A stretch of 64,000 nt of DNA from Sphingomonadales bacterium (GCA_022844405.1 JALHLV010000010.1:62001-126000); one strand, 5' to 3'; numbered from the stretch's first letter, positions 48,598 to 59,842 are shown. Numbers and translations are program-made. Notes: generated from the sequence alone by a model not told the origin.

Positions 48598-49251
48598 ATG
48601 GCCACGGCTGAAACCGTCGCGATCATCGATTACGGCTCGGGCAATCTGCGCTCGGCCGAGAAGGCTTTCGCCCGTGCCGCCGCCGAGGCGGGCACCGGAC
48701 AAGACATCGTCGTCACCGCCGATCCGGCGGTGGTGGCGGCCGCTGGCCGCTTGGTGCTGCCGGGTGTCGGCGCGTTCGCCGACTGCCGCCAGGGACTGCT
48801 CGGCATCGCCGGCATGGGCGAGGCGCTCGAGCAGGCCGTCCACGGCCGCAAGGTGCCGTTCTTCGGCATCTGCGTCGGTATGCAGCTCATGGCCGAATGG
48901 GGACTTGAGCATGGCCGCCATGCCGGCTTGGGCTGGCTGAAGGGTACCGTCGCGCCGATGGAGCCGTCGAACCCGGCGCTGAAGATTCCGCATATGGGCT
49001 GGAACGACCTGAACCTGCGCGCGGCGCATCCGGTGCTCGATGGTATCGCCACCGGCGAACACGTCTATTTCGTCCATTCCTATGCCTTCCAGCCCGGCGA
49101 TCCGGCCGATCTGCTGGCCACCGTCGACTATGGCGGGCCGGTCACGGCGCTGGTCGGGCGCGCCAACATGATCGGCAGCCAGTTCCACCCGGAGAAGAGC
49201 CAGGCGGCGGGACTGCGGCTGATCGCCAACTTCCTGAGGTGGATGCCGTGA
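48598..49251 (+). CDS. hisH: Imidazole glycerol phosphate synthase, glutaminase subunit
   Basis: 217 residues from the ATG at 48598, within a longer open frame. It releases ammonia from glutamine for HisF. The triad is visible: nucleophile in [15 protein letters not shown] near residue 86, and His-Glu in [19 protein letters not shown] near 195. The N-terminus [18 protein letters not shown] is typical. It overlaps the chosen hisA start (GTGA). Confidence 0.97.
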   Translation: MATAETVAIIDYGSGNLRSAEKAFARAAAEAGTGQDIVVTADPAVVAAAGRLVLPGVGAFADCRQGLLGIAGMGEALEQAVHGRKVPFFGICVGMQLMAEWGLEHGRHAGLGWLKGTVAPMEPSNPALKIPHMGWNDLNLRAAHPVLDGIATGEHVYFVHSYAFQPGDPADLLATVDYGGPVTALVGRANMIGSQFHPEKSQAAGLRLIANFLRWMP

Positions 49252-49967
49252 TCCTGTTCCCCGCCATCGACCTGAAGGACGGCAAGTGCGTGCGCCTGCT
49301 CTACGGCGACATGGACAGGGCGACCGTCTATGGCGACAACCCGGCCGAGCAGGCGAAGACATTCGAGGATGCCGGCTTCCTATGGCTGCACCTCGTCGAC
49401 CTCGACGGCGCGGTCGAGGGCAAGCCGGCCAACGCGCCCGCCGTCGAGGCGATCCTGAAGGCGACCTCGCTGCCGGTGCAGCTGGGCGGCGGCATCCGCG
49501 ATATGGCCACCATCGGGATGTGGCTGGACAAGGGCGTGCGCCGGGTGATCCTCGGCACCATGGCGCTGCGCGACCCGGCCACGGTCAAGGAAGCCTGCCG
49601 CCGCTTCCCCGGCCGCGTCGTCGTCGGCATCGACGCGCGCGGCGGCATGGTGGCGGTGGAAGGCTGGGTCGAAACCTCGACCATCACCGTCGTCGACCTG
49701 GCCCGCCGGTTCGAGGATGCCGGCGTCGCGGCGATCATCTACACCGACATCGACCGCGACGGTGCGCTGACCGGCGTCAACGTCGAGCAGACCGCCCTGC
49801 TGGCGCGGGCGACGAGCATCCCGGTGATCGCCTCGGGCGGCGTCGCGTCGCTGGACGACCTGAAGGCGCTGAAGGCCACGGGCGCGCCGTTCGAAGGCGT
49901 GATCTCGGGCCGGGCGCTCTATGACGGAAGGCTCGATCCGAAAGCGGCGCTGGAGCTGCTGAAATGA
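49248..49967 (+). CDS. hisA: ProFAR isomerase HisA
   Basis: 239 residues from the GTG at 49248, which overlaps the hisH stop and has GAGGTGG upstream; an ATG at 49239 would add three residues. It is a TIM barrel: [20 protein letters not shown] with the catalytic aspartate, [30 protein letters not shown] with the second aspartate, and [15 protein letters not shown] palindromic repeat separates it from hisF. Confidence 0.96.
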   Translation: MILFPAIDLKDGKCVRLLYGDMDRATVYGDNPAEQAKTFEDAGFLWLHLVDLDGAVEGKPANAPAVEAILKATSLPVQLGGGIRDMATIGMWLDKGVRRVILGTMALRDPATVKEACRRFPGRVVVGIDARGGMVAVEGWVETSTITVVDLARRFEDAGVAAIIYTDIDRDGALTGVNVEQTALLARATSIPVIASGGVASLDDLKALKATGAPFEGVISGRALYDGRLDPKAALELLK

Positions 49968-49988
49968 GGCTGGTGTGTGTGGATGGAA

Positions 49989-50082
49989 CGCCCCTCACCC
50001 TAGCCCTCTCCCAGAGGGAGAGGGGATCCGGGCGCGGGACGGAAAAGCCCTCTCCCTCTGGGAGAGGGTTGGGTGAGGGGCG
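49989..50082. repeat. Palindromic interspersed repeat, family B (copy 2), between hisA and hisF
   Basis: Left arm CGCCCCTCACCCTAGCCCTC followed by TCCCAGAGGGAGAGGG (49989-50024); right arm is its near-perfect complement, 50048-50082, ending GGGTGAGGGGCG. The arms span about 35 bases each around a 23-base loop. It splits the hisA-hisF pair and ends 24 bases before the hisF ATG. This copy is nearly symmetrical, so it may be the youngest of the three. Confidence 0.93.
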
Positions 50083-50106
50083 TTGCCTGCCCCGGGCGAT
50101 ATCCCC

Positions 50107-50874
50107 ATGCTGAAGGCGCGTATCATCCCCTGCCTCGACGTGAAGGACGGCCGCGTGGTCAAGGGCGTCAACTTCGTCAACCTGCGCGACGCGGGCGATC
50201 CGGTCGAGCAGGCGACGGTCTACGACGCCGCGGGCGCCGACGAACTCTGCTTCCTGGACATCACCGCCAGCCACGAGAACCGGGGCATCATCCTCGACGT
50301 CGTGCGCCGCACCGCCGAGCAGTGCTTCATGCCGCTGACCGTCGGCGGCGGCATCCGCACCGTCGACGATGTGCGCAGGCTGCTGCTGGCGGGCGCCGAC
50401 AAGGCCTCGATCAACACCGCCGCCGTCAACAACCCGGACTTCGTGCGCGAGGCGGCGGAGAAATTCGGCTCCCAGTGCATCGTCGTCGCCATCGACGCCA
50501 AGCAGGTGGCGCCGGGCCGCTGGGAGATCTTCACCCATGGCGGCCGCACCGCCACCGGCATCGATGCGGTCGGGTACGCCCGCCAGGCCGAGCGCAACGG
50601 CGCCGGCGAGATCCTGCTCACCTCCATGGACCGGGACGGCACCGGCCAGGGCTTCGACATCCCGCTGACCCGCGCCATCGCCGACGCGGTGCGCATCCCG
50701 GTGATCGCCTCGGGCGGCGTCGGCACGCTCGACCACATGGTCGCGGGCATCCGCGACGGCCACGCGACGGCGGTGCTGGCCGCGTCGATCTTCCACTTCG
50801 GCACCTATTCGGTGGCCCAGGCCAAGGCGCATATGACGGCGGCGGGCGTTGCCATCCGGCCCGTCGGCCCATAA
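50107..50874 (+). CDS. hisF: Imidazole glycerol phosphate synthase, cyclase subunit
   Basis: 255 residues from the ATG at 50107; the frame opens slightly earlier inside the repeat. It is a TIM barrel: [21 protein letters not shown] with the catalytic aspartate, [18 protein letters not shown], and [20 protein letters not shown] with the second aspartate. With HisH it makes IGP and AICAR. hisE follows by 9 bases. The preceding repeat puts translation-coupling to hisA out of reach. Confidence 0.97.
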   Translation: MLKARIIPCLDVKDGRVVKGVNFVNLRDAGDPVEQATVYDAAGADELCFLDITASHENRGIILDVVRRTAEQCFMPLTVGGGIRTVDDVRRLLLAGADKASINTAAVNNPDFVREAAEKFGSQCIVVAIDAKQVAPGRWEIFTHGGRTATGIDAVGYARQAERNGAGEILLTSMDRDGTGQGFDIPLTRAIADAVRIPVIASGGVGTLDHMVAGIRDGHATAVLAASIFHFGTYSVAQAKAHMTAAGVAIRPVGP

Positions 50875-50883
50875 GGTTTCGCC

Positions 50884-51207
50884 ATGGCCCAGCAACACAT
50901 GATCGACAAGCTGTTCGCGCTCATCGAGTCCCGCAAGGGCGGCGACCCGGACAAGAGCTATGTCGCCAAGATGCATGACCGGGGCCTCAACAAGATCGCC
51001 GAGAAGATGGGCGAGGAGGCGATCGAGACCATCGTCGCCGCCGTCGCCAAGGACAAGGGCGAGACCATCGCCGAATCCGCCGACCTGGTGTTCCACCTGA
51101 TGCTGCTGTGGTCGGCCAAGGGGGTTACCCCGAACGAGGTGTTCGCCGAGCTGGCGCGCCGCGAAGGCGTCTCCGGCATCGAGGAGAAGAAGGGGCGCAA
51201 GAAGTGA
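50884..51207 (+). CDS. hisE: Phosphoribosyl-ATP pyrophosphatase
   Basis: 107 residues. It hydrolyses phosphoribosyl-ATP, step two of histidine synthesis. It belongs to the all-alpha MazG-like NTP pyrophosphatases: DPDKSYVAKMHDRGLNKIAEKMGEEAIET (short reading: KMGEEAIETIVAA) contains the metal-binding glutamates, and ESADLVFHLMLLW completes the site. The start of the HIT gene overlaps its stop (GTGA). Confidence 0.96.
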   Translation: MAQQHMIDKLFALIESRKGGDPDKSYVAKMHDRGLNKIAEKMGEEAIETIVAAVAKDKGETIAESADLVFHLMLLWSAKGVTPNEVFAELARREGVSGIEEKKGRKK

Positions 51208-51581
51208 CGGCCTACGACCAGAACAACATCTTCGCCCGCATCCTGCGCGGCGAAATCCCCTGCCGGAAGGTCTACGAGGACGACAGCGCGCTTGCCTTTC
51301 ACGACATCAACCCGCAGGCGCCGTTCCACGTTCTGGTGATCCCGAAAGGACCGTATGTTTCCATGGCCGACTTCACGGCCAACGCGCCCGATGCGCTCGT
51401 GCTGGGCTTCTTCCGCGCCGTCGGCAAGGTCGCGGCCGAGCTGGGGCTGGTCGATCCGGGCTACCGGATCCTCGCCAACCACGGTCCCGATTCGCACCAG
51501 GAAGTGCCCCACCTGCACATCCACATCTTCGGCGGCAAGCGCCTCGGCCCCATGCTGGTCAGGGACTGGCCGAAGGCGTAA
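51204..51581 (+). CDS. Histidine triad (HIT) family hydrolase
   Basis: 125 residues from a GTG that overlaps the hisE stop by 4 bases. The histidine triad is HQEVPHLHIHIFGGKRLGP near residue 98; YDQNNIFARILRGEIPC opens the domain. It resembles HinT-type purine nucleoside phosphoramidases. In related genomes coaA often occupies this place after hisE. A short stretch with a run of T at about 51590-51598 follows, which could aid termination. Confidence 0.93.
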   Translation: MTAYDQNNIFARILRGEIPCRKVYEDDSALAFHDINPQAPFHVLVIPKGPYVSMADFTANAPDALVLGFFRAVGKVAAELGLVDPGYRILANHGPDSHQEVPHLHIHIFGGKRLGPMLVRDWPKA

Positions 51582-51684
51582 AGGCACCAAACCTTTTTAC
51601 CGGACTTTTCCGGACACTTTCCGCTCGCCTCGACGTTACCACCCGTGATCCGACAACCACGGGTTGTTCAACGTCGAGGAGTTG

Positions 51685-52251
51685 ATGGGCAGTTTGGACG
51701 CATTGGCCGACGACGCGGTTGAGCGGGACGTTACCGACATCACCGCGCTCGCGGACGATGTCTTTGCTCGCACGCTGGAAGAGGTGATCCCGCACCTGCG
51801 CGGCTATGCGCGCAGCCTGTGCCGGTCGGCCGCTCTTGCCGACGACCTGGTTCAGGATGCGTTGCTGCGGGCCTGGTCGGCCCGCGGCCGCTTCCAGGCC
51901 GGCACCAACTTCAAGGCCTGGATGTTCGTCATCCTCCGCAATGCCTTCCTCAGCGGCATCCGCCGTCGGAAATTCGAGCAGGAGACCACGGGCAACGAAC
52001 CGGACATCGTCGCGCCCGCCGCCCAGCCCGGCCACATGGAGCTGCTCGCGGTGCGCGACGCGCTCGCCAAGCTGTCGCCGTCGCGGCGCGAGGCGCTGAT
52101 GCTGGTCGGCGCGGCGGGCATGTCCTACGAGGAAGCGGCCAAGGTGTGCGGCTGCGCCGTCGGCACCATCAAGAGCCGGGTGAGCCGCGCCCGCGCGGAG
52201 CTCCAGCTTCTGCTGGAGGGCGAGAGCCCGGAACCCGATCCGGCAGGCTGA
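51685..52251 (+). CDS. ECF sigma factor, EcfG (ECF15)-like
   Basis: 188 residues from the ATG at 51685 (AGGAG three bases before it); a TTG at 51664 is the alternative. Region 2 has ARSLCRSAALADDLVQDALLRAW and FKAWMFVILRNAFLSGIRRR; region 4 has LMLVGAAGMSYEEAAKVCGCAVGTIKSRVSRAR (key part: YEEAAKVCGCAVGTIKSRV). The wording is close to EcfG, the general stress sigma factor of alphaproteobacteria, but nepR and phyR are not adjacent, so it could be a paralogue. Acts in the cytoplasm on RNA polymerase. Confidence 0.85.
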   Translation: MGSLDALADDAVERDVTDITALADDVFARTLEEVIPHLRGYARSLCRSAALADDLVQDALLRAWSARGRFQAGTNFKAWMFVILRNAFLSGIRRRKFEQETTGNEPDIVAPAAQPGHMELLAVRDALAKLSPSRREALMLVGAAGMSYEEAAKVCGCAVGTIKSRVSRARAELQLLLEGESPEPDPAG

Positions 52252-52253
52252 TT

Positions 52254-53237
52254 CTATCCCAGCTTTTCCTTAACCAGCGCGGCCAGGTCGGCCTGGGGCC
52301 GGGCGCCGATGTGGCTGATCGCCTCGGCGGCGGCGATGGCGCCCATGCGGCCGCAATCCGCCAGCGGCCGGCCACGTGTCAGGCCCGACAGGAAGCCGGC
52401 GGCGTAGAGGTCGCCGGCGCCGGTGGTGTCGATCACGGTCACGCCGCGTTCGGCGCCGATCACATGCACGTCGTCGCCGTCGAGGATCACCGAGCCCTGC
52501 TCCGAACGGGTCAGCACGGCGAGCGCGCCGGCCTTGCGGACGGCATGAAGCGCCTCGTCGAAGGTGGCGACCTGGTAGAGCGACAGGATCTCGGCCTCGT
52601 TGGCGAAGACGATGTCGACCTGGTCCACCAGGGCGCGGAACTCGTCCCGGTGCCGGTCGACGCAGAACGAATCCGACAGGGTCAGCGCCACCTTGCGCCC
52701 GGCGCCATGGGCGATGTCCAGCGCCTTGCGGAAGGCGGCCTTGGCGTCTGGCGGATCCCAGAGATAGCCCTCCAGATAGGTCACCTGGGCGGCGCGGATC
52801 ACCTCCGGGTTGACGTCCTCCGGCGTCAGGTCGTTGGCGGCGCCCAACAGCGTATTCATGGTGCGCTGCCCGTCGGGCGTCACCACGATGAGGCAGCGGC
52901 CGGTGGGCGGACCCTCGAGCGCGGGCGGCGTCATGAAGCTGAGGCCGATGGAGCGGATGTCGTGGGCGAACACCTCGCCGAGCTGGTCGTCGCGCACCTT
53001 GCCGACGAACGCGCCCTTGCCGCCCAGCGCCGCGATGCCGGCCATGGTGTTGGCCGCTGAACCGCCGGAAATCTCCACCCCCGGCGGCATGGCGGCGTAG
53101 AGCCGGCCCGCCCGCTCGGCGTCGACCAGCATCATGGCGCCCTTGGTCAGGCCGTGGCGGTCGAGGAACTGGTCGTCGGCCTGGCAGAGAACGTCGACGA
53201 TGGCGTTGCCGATGCCGACAACATCGATTTCGTGCAT
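52254..53237 (-). CDS. Adenosine kinase (PfkB family)
   Basis: 327 residues from the ATG at 53237 (HEIDVVGIGNAIVDVLCQAD); a longer open frame upstream is noise. The PfkB signatures are GGSAANTMAGIAALGGKGAFVGKV near residue 56 (short: GGSAANTMAGIAALGG) and TTGAGDLYAAGFLSG near 275, whose aspartate is the catalytic base. The length and first block match the adenosine kinases of alphaproteobacteria; other sugar or nucleoside kinases are less likely. Convergent with the sigma factor, divergent from the EI24-type gene. Confidence 0.9.
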   Translation of the reverse strand: MHEIDVVGIGNAIVDVLCQADDQFLDRHGLTKGAMMLVDAERAGRLYAAMPPGVEISGGSAANTMAGIAALGGKGAFVGKVRDDQLGEVFAHDIRSIGLSFMTPPALEGPPTGRCLIVVTPDGQRTMNTLLGAANDLTPEDVNPEVIRAAQVTYLEGYLWDPPDAKAAFRKALDIAHGAGRKVALTLSDSFCVDRHRDEFRALVDQVDIVFANEAEILSLYQVATFDEALHAVRKAGALAVLTRSEQGSVILDGDDVHVIGAERGVTVIDTTGAGDLYAAGFLSGLTRGRPLADCGRMGAIAAAEAISHIGARPQADLAALVKEKLG

Positions 53238-53337
53238 GAGGGGACCTTCTGGCGGTTGCGTCGGGGCGAGTATAGGCTGGGATGACCGACGTGCAACCGC
53301 GCGGAGCAAAGGGCATTTCCGGCATGCCAGGCCAACG

Positions 53338-54018
53338 ATGATCGAGGCGCTGCGCAAGAGTTTCGGCCTGTTCGCCGCGCCGGCCTTCTGGGCCACGGCG
53401 CTGAAGTCGCTGCTGCTGACGTTGCCGCTGGCGGCGCTGGCGTTCTGGGCCGGCCTCGAGCTGGCCGGGCTGCTGCCGGACAGCCCGAACCGCGTGCTGC
53501 AATGGATTCTGCAGGTGGCGGGCGTCGCCGCCGCGCTGTTCGGCGCCCTGCTGCTGTTTCCGGCGCTGGCGAGCCTGGTCGTCGGCCTGTTCCTCGACGA
53601 CATCGCCGAGGCGACCGAGCGGAAGTACTATCCGGGCGATCCGCCGGGCCGCGAACTGCCGCTGGTGACCGGCGCGATGCAGGGCGTGCGCATGGGTGTC
53701 CGGGTGATCCTGATCAATCTGCTGGCGCTGCCGGTCTACCTGATCTTGCTGGTGATCCCGCCGTTCGCCGCCGCGTTCTGGCTGGCGGTCAATGGATGGT
53801 TGCTCTCGCGCGAATATTTCGGGATGGTGGCGAGCCGGCACATGGACGCCGCGTCGGAGCGGGCGCTCAGGCGGCGGGCCTCCGGGCGGGTGTTCCTGGC
53901 CGGATGCCTGATCGCGGTCATGTTCGGCGTGCCGGGGCTCAATCTGGCGGCGCCGCTGATCGGGACGGCGCTGATGGTGCATGTGTTCAAGGGAGTGGCG
54001 AAGGTTGCGAGGACTTAG
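53338..54018 (+). CDS. EI24/CysZ-family membrane protein
   Basis: 226 residues from the ATG at 53338; the frame is open earlier but overlaps the divergent kinase gene. Four or more membrane helices are predicted (ALKSLLLTLPLAALAFW, QVAGVAAALFGALLLFPALASL, VILINLLALPVYLILLVI, GCLIAVMFGVPGL). The layout fits the EI24 domain, which includes sulfate uptake protein CysZ. The specific substrate is unknown. The next gene starts within its last codons. Confidence 0.85.
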   Translation: MIEALRKSFGLFAAPAFWATALKSLLLTLPLAALAFWAGLELAGLLPDSPNRVLQWILQVAGVAAALFGALLLFPALASLVVGLFLDDIAEATERKYYPGDPPGRELPLVTGAMQGVRMGVRVILINLLALPVYLILLVIPPFAAAFWLAVNGWLLSREYFGMVASRHMDAASERALRRRASGRVFLAGCLIAVMFGVPGLNLAAPLIGTALMVHVFKGVAKVART

Positions 54019-54532
54019 GACCCTGGTGTTGGCATCGGCGATCGCCGCCGTTTCGGCGAACGCAGCCGACGCCAGGAGGAAGAAGGAAGAGACGCCGCCG
54101 GTGCCGGTCCAGCAGGCGCCCGCGCAACCGGCCAAGCCCGTCGTTGTCGACGTCAGCACCCGCGCCAGGGAGCTGATGGACCTGGACGCGGAGTCCGTCC
54201 GCGCCCGCTACGGCCAGCCGCGCCTGCTGCGCAAGGAATCGCCCGCCCAGGTCTGGCAATATGCCGACGACATTTGCGTGCTGCTGGTGGTGCTCTACGA
54301 GCCCAAGGACGGCAAGGGCAGCCCGCGGGTGAAATACGCCCAGGGCCGCATGCTGCCGGGACGCGAGACCGAGGCCGCCAACTGTCTCACCGGCCCGCGC
54401 CCGGGCACGCCGGCCAACGCCTCGGCGCTGCCGCTCGCCAGCCCGGCTGCCATGCCCCGACGGCCGCTGTCCGGCACGCCGGTCTATTCACCGGGCGACC
54501 CGGTCCCGCCAGGCGCTGCCGCGCCGAAATAG
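54005..54532 (+). CDS. Hypothetical secreted protein
   Basis: 175 residues from a TTG at 54005 with AAGGGAG upstream; no ATG is available after the signal peptide begins. The start overlaps the EI24-type gene by 14 bases. A signal peptide (LRTLVLASAIAAVSANAADA) is followed by a proline/alanine-rich stretch and a compact domain: ARELMDLDAESVRARYGQPR and VWQYADDICVLLVVLYEP. The C-terminal 40 residues are rich in P, A and S. The compact domain recurs in other alphaproteobacteria but has no known function. Confidence 0.75.
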   Translation: MRGLRTLVLASAIAAVSANAADARRKKEETPPVPVQQAPAQPAKPVVVDVSTRARELMDLDAESVRARYGQPRLLRKESPAQVWQYADDICVLLVVLYEPKDGKGSPRVKYAQGRMLPGRETEAANCLTGPRPGTPANASALPLASPAAMPRRPLSGTPVYSPGDPVPPGAAAPK

Positions 54533-54533
54533 G

Positions 54534-55175
54534 CTAAATCGTCTTCGCCTTGTAGGCGCAGAGATCCTCGACGATGCATTTCGGGCATTCGGGCTTGCGC
54601 GCCTTGCAGATGTAGCGGCCGTGCAGGATCAGCCAGTGGTGCGCGTGCAGCTTGAAGCGGTCGGGCACCGCTTTGTTCAGCTTGGCCTCCACATGCAGCG
54701 GCGTCTTGCCAGGCGCCAGGCCCGAGCGGTTGCCGACCCGGAAGATATGGGTGTCGACGGCGATGGTCGGCTCGCCGAAGGCTACGTTCAGCACCACGTT
54801 GGCGGTCTTGCGGCCGACGCCGGGCAGCGCTTCCAGCGCCTCGCGGTCGCGCGGCACCTCGCCGCCATGCCTGTCGATCAGGAGTTGCGACAGGGCGATG
54901 ACGTTCTTCGCCTTGGCGTTGAACAGGCCGATGGTCTTGATGTAGCCGCGCAGCCGGTCCTCGCCCAGCGCCACCATCTGCGCCGGCGTCGTCGCCAGCT
55001 TGAACAGCGGCCCGGTCGCCCGGTTGACCCCCACGTCGGTGGCTTGCGCCGACATCACCACCGCGACCAGCAGCGTGTACGGATTGATGTAGTCGAGCTC
55101 GGTGCGCGGCGCGCTGTCCGCGCCCTGCAACCGGGTGAAGAATTCCTCGATGTCGGCCTTTTTCATGGGTGCCAT
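54534..55175 (-). CDS. nth: Endonuclease III
   Basis: 213 residues. It is a DNA glycosylase/AP lyase for oxidised pyrimidines. The helix-hairpin-helix is ALPGVGRKTANVVLNVAFG near residue 117 with the catalytic lysine, the second catalytic residue is in AVDTHIFRVGNR, and the [4Fe-4S] cluster cysteines are CKARKPECPKCIVEDLC near the C-terminus with C-x6-C-x2-C-x5-C spacing. It is convergent with the secreted hypothetical protein gene. Confidence 0.97.
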   Translation of the reverse strand: MAPMKKADIEEFFTRLQGADSAPRTELDYINPYTLLVAVVMSAQATDVGVNRATGPLFKLATTPAQMVALGEDRLRGYIKTIGLFNAKAKNVIALSQLLIDRHGGEVPRDREALEALPGVGRKTANVVLNVAFGEPTIAVDTHIFRVGNRSGLAPGKTPLHVEAKLNKAVPDRFKLHAHHWLILHGRYICKARKPECPKCIVEDLCAYKAKTI

Positions 55176-55222
55176 ATTAAAGCCGCATGACGCCCGGGCA
55201 AGCGACGGCCTATGCTTTCCCC

Positions 55223-55693
55223 ATGACCGACTCCGCCGTGCATTTCGACGCGGTGCTGCATCCGCACCGGTCGCTCAGCCGCAAGGCCTTCCTGATCGTG
55301 ATGATCCTGGTGGGCGGGCTCAGCTTCGCCGGCGGCATGGTGTTCTTGCTGCTGGGCGCCTGGCCGGTGTTCGGCTTCTTCGGACTCGACGCGGCGCTGG
55401 TCTACATTGCCTTCAAGCGCAACTTCCGCGACGGCAGGTGCTACGAGCGGGTCCGCCTGGACGCCGCCAGCCTCGAGGTGCTGCAGGTGGCGCCCGGCGG
55501 CGCCGAGACGCGGTCAACGTTCCCGCCTTACTGGACCCGCGTGCTGGTCGATGATGACGGTTGCCTGGTGCTGCGTTCCCACGGCAAATCCATGGAACTG
55601 GGCCGGTTCCTGGCGGGCGACGAGAAGGAAAGTTTCCGCGCGGCGTTGGATCGGGCGTTGCGCGGGTTGCGCCGCGGCCCCGCTACAGCTTGA
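55223..55693 (+). CDS. DUF2244 domain integral membrane protein
   Basis: 156 residues from the ATG at 55223; the frame is open from 55187. It begins FDAVLHPHRSLSRKAFLIVM, typical of DUF2244, has two membrane helices (about residues 25-70), then a mostly beta cytoplasmic domain (VLDAA-type, LVDDDGCLVLRSHGKSMELG). Function unknown; in other genomes it can sit near cytochrome oxidase or nth genes. Its end overlaps the dapB end by 11 bases, tail to tail. Confidence 0.9.
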   Translation: MTDSAVHFDAVLHPHRSLSRKAFLIVMILVGGLSFAGGMVFLLLGAWPVFGFFGLDAALVYIAFKRNFRDGRCYERVRLDAASLEVLQVAPGGAETRSTFPPYWTRVLVDDDGCLVLRSHGKSMELGRFLAGDEKESFRAALDRALRGLRRGPATA

Positions 55694-56489
55694 GCACGTC
55701 CTGCATGGTGTAGTAACCGGCCGGCTTGCCCGCCGTCCACAGCGCCGCGTGCACCGCGCCGCGGGCAAAGATGATGCGGTCGCCGGCCTTGTGGCTCAGC
55801 TCGATGCGTTCGTCGTCGGCCGCGAAGATCACCGTGTGGTCGCCCGCCACGTTGCCGCCGCGCAGCACGCCGAAGCCGATATGGCCGCGCTTGCGCGCCC
55901 CGGTGATGCCGTCGCGGCCCCGGTCGGCCACGTGTTCCAGTGAGACACCGCGCCCCTCCGCCGCGGCGCGTCCCAGCGCCAGCGCCGTGCCCGAGGGTGC
56001 GTCCACCTTGTGGCGGTGATGCATCTCGACGATCTCGATGTCGAAGCTGTCGTCGAGCACCTCGGCAAGGCGCCGGGTCAGCGCGATGGTCAGGTTGACA
56101 CCCAACGAGAAATTGGCCGCCTGCACGACGACGGCGCGCGTTCCCGCCTCGGCGATCACGGCCTGCTGCTCGGGCTCGAGGCCCGTGGTGCCGACCACAT
56201 AGGCCGTGCCGGTCTCGGCGGCGATGCGGGCGTTCGCGGCGGTGACCCTGGGAATGGTGAAGTCGATGATCACGTCGGCCTTCTGGAACAGCGCCCTCAC
56301 GTCATCGGTCAGCACCGTGCCGAGCGGATCGATGCCAGCGAGCACGCCCAGATCCTTGCCGAATTCCGGATTGCCGGGCGCGTCGACGGCGCCGATGACG
56401 TGGCAGCCCTTCGCCTCGGTGACCGCGCGCACCAATGCCCGTCCCATGCGGCCCGCGCCACCCAGGATGCCCACTGCAAGATCGCTCAT
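55683..56489 (-). CDS. dapB: 4-hydroxy-tetrahydrodipicolinate reductase
   Basis: 268 residues. It is an NAD(P)H-dependent step of lysine/diaminopimelate synthesis. The Rossmann motif is VGILGGAGRMGRALVRAV near residue 6; the catalytic His-Lys block is EMHHRHKVDAPSGTALALG near 155 and the substrate strand GVLRGGNVAGDHTVIFAAD follows. It pairs functionally with dapC at the other end of the window. A palindromic repeat lies about 100 bases upstream. Confidence 0.96.
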   Translation of the reverse strand: MSDLAVGILGGAGRMGRALVRAVTEAKGCHVIGAVDAPGNPEFGKDLGVLAGIDPLGTVLTDDVRALFQKADVIIDFTIPRVTAANARIAAETGTAYVVGTTGLEPEQQAVIAEAGTRAVVVQAANFSLGVNLTIALTRRLAEVLDDSFDIEIVEMHHRHKVDAPSGTALALGRAAAEGRGVSLEHVADRGRDGITGARKRGHIGFGVLRGGNVAGDHTVIFAADDERIELSHKAGDRIIFARGAVHAALWTAGKPAGYYTMQDVLKL

Positions 56490-56587
56490 GTGTCGTTCTC
56501 CGCTTATGGAAGCGGTGGCTTACGCCAGTGAGTGGCGCCTCGCAACATGATGGTGAAGAAACAGGGAGGTCCGTGATGCGGAGGGAT

Positions 56588-56686
56588 CGCCCCTCACCCT
56601 GGCCCTCTCCCAGAGGGAGAGGGAATTCATGAAGCACCACAACCACTTGAACCCTCTCCCTTTGGGAGAGGGTAGGGTGAGGGGCG
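56588..56686. repeat. Palindromic interspersed repeat, family B (copy 3), between dapB and dnaJ
   Basis: Left arm CGCCCCTCACCCTGGCCCTC then TCCCAGAGGGAGAGGGA; right arm CCCTCTCCCTTTGGGAGAGG then GTAGGGTGAGGGGCG, ending 56686. The loop (about 25 bases) differs from the other copies. It lies downstream of the dnaKJ unit and upstream of dapB on the minus strand, so RNA hairpins could form at the dnaJ 3' end. Confidence 0.93.
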
Positions 56687-56710
56687 TTGTCGATGGAGGG
56701 CCGCGCCCGG

Positions 56711-57850
56711 CTAATCCTTGATCAAATCGCCCCAGAACTCCTTCGCCCTGGCGAAGAAGCCTTCGGATTCGGGGCTGGACTTGCCGCCACCGGCGGCCTC
56801 GAACTCGCGCAGCAGGCGCTCCTGCTCCTTGGTCAGGTTGACCGGCGTCTCCACGCCCACATGCACGAACAGGTCGCCCACGCCGCCGCGCTGCAGCCGG
56901 GGCATGCCCTTGCCGCGCAGGCGGAACTGGCGGCCGGTCTGGGTGCCGTCGGGGATGGTGACCTTGGCCTTCTTGCCGTCGATGGTCGGCACCTCGATGG
57001 AGCCGCCCAGCGCCGCGGTGGTCATGGGGATCGGCACGCTCATGTGCAGGTCCATGCCCTCGCGCTCGAAGATGCGGTGGGGTTTCACCGACAGAAAAAT
57101 GTAGAGGTCGCCCGCCGGGCCGCCGCGCGTCCCGGCCTCGCCCTCGCCGGACAGGCGGATGCGGGTGCCGTCCTCGACGCCGGCCGGGATGGCGACCGAC
57201 AGGGTCTTGTCGCGGTTCACATGGCCGGCGCCGTGGCAGGACGCGCAGGGATCGCTCACCGTCTGGCCGGCGCCGTGGCAGGTCGGGCAGGCCCGCTCGA
57301 CGGTGAAGAAGCCCTGCTGGGCGCGCACCTTGCCCAAGCCGCGGCAGGTCGGGCAGTCGACCGGCTTGGAGCCGGGCGCCGCGCCGGTGCCGGCGCACGG
57401 TTCGCACGCGACCGAGGTGTTGACGCTGATCTCGGCCTGCTTGCCGGCGAACGCCTCCTCCAGCGTCACCGCATAGTCGAAGCGCAGGTCGGCGCCGCGC
57501 TGCGGGCCGCCGCGGCGCTGGCCGCCGCGCTGGCCGAAGGCGCTGCCGAACAGATCCTCGAAGATGTCGCTGAACGAGCCGTTGAAGTTGAAGTCGAACC
57601 CGCCGCCCGGCCGTCCGCCGCTATTCTCGAACGCGGCATGGCCGAACTGGTTGTAGGCGGCGCGCTTCTGCGGATCCTTCAGGATCTCGTAGGCCTCGTT
57701 GACTTCCTTGAACTTGCGCTCGGCCTCGGCGTCGCCGGGGTGCCGGTCGGGATGGCAGTCCATGGCCTTGGCGCGGAACGCCTTCTTGATCTCGCCATCG
57801 TCGGCCTCGCGGCTGATGCCGAGCATCTCGTAGTAACAAACCTTGGCCAT
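56711..57850 (-). CDS. dnaJ: Chaperone protein DnaJ
   Basis: 379 residues, type I DnaJ. The J domain (1-70) has the [10 protein letters not shown] motif with HPD near residue 33. A glycine-rich region (75-125) follows, then the zinc-binding domain with four CxxCxGxG-type repeats ([36 protein letters not shown]). The C-terminal client domains are complete. It stimulates the ATPase of DnaK, encoded 69 bases upstream on the same strand. Confidence 0.97.
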   Translation of the reverse strand: MAKVCYYEMLGISREADDGEIKKAFRAKAMDCHPDRHPGDAEAERKFKEVNEAYEILKDPQKRAAYNQFGHAAFENSGGRPGGGFDFNFNGSFSDIFEDLFGSAFGQRGGQRRGGPQRGADLRFDYAVTLEEAFAGKQAEISVNTSVACEPCAGTGAAPGSKPVDCPTCRGLGKVRAQQGFFTVERACPTCHGAGQTVSDPCASCHGAGHVNRDKTLSVAIPAGVEDGTRIRLSGEGEAGTRGGPAGDLYIFLSVKPHRIFEREGMDLHMSVPIPMTTAALGGSIEVPTIDGKKAKVTIPDGTQTGRQFRLRGKGMPRLQRGGVGDLFVHVGVETPVNLTKEQERLLREFEAAGGGKSSPESEGFFARAKEFWGDLIKD

Positions 57851-57919
57851 CCGCGCGTCCCTGGCAAACCCTCGAAACGACGGGCGGCAGGGGATGCCCG
57901 CCGCCCGGTCACATCCGTG

Positions 57920-59842
<1,923 letters not shown>

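Noticed and set aside
52270-54159. A 629-codon minus-strand frame overlapping adenosine kinase and the EI24-type gene
   Set aside because: Wrong frame for the conserved kinase and antisense to the membrane protein gene.
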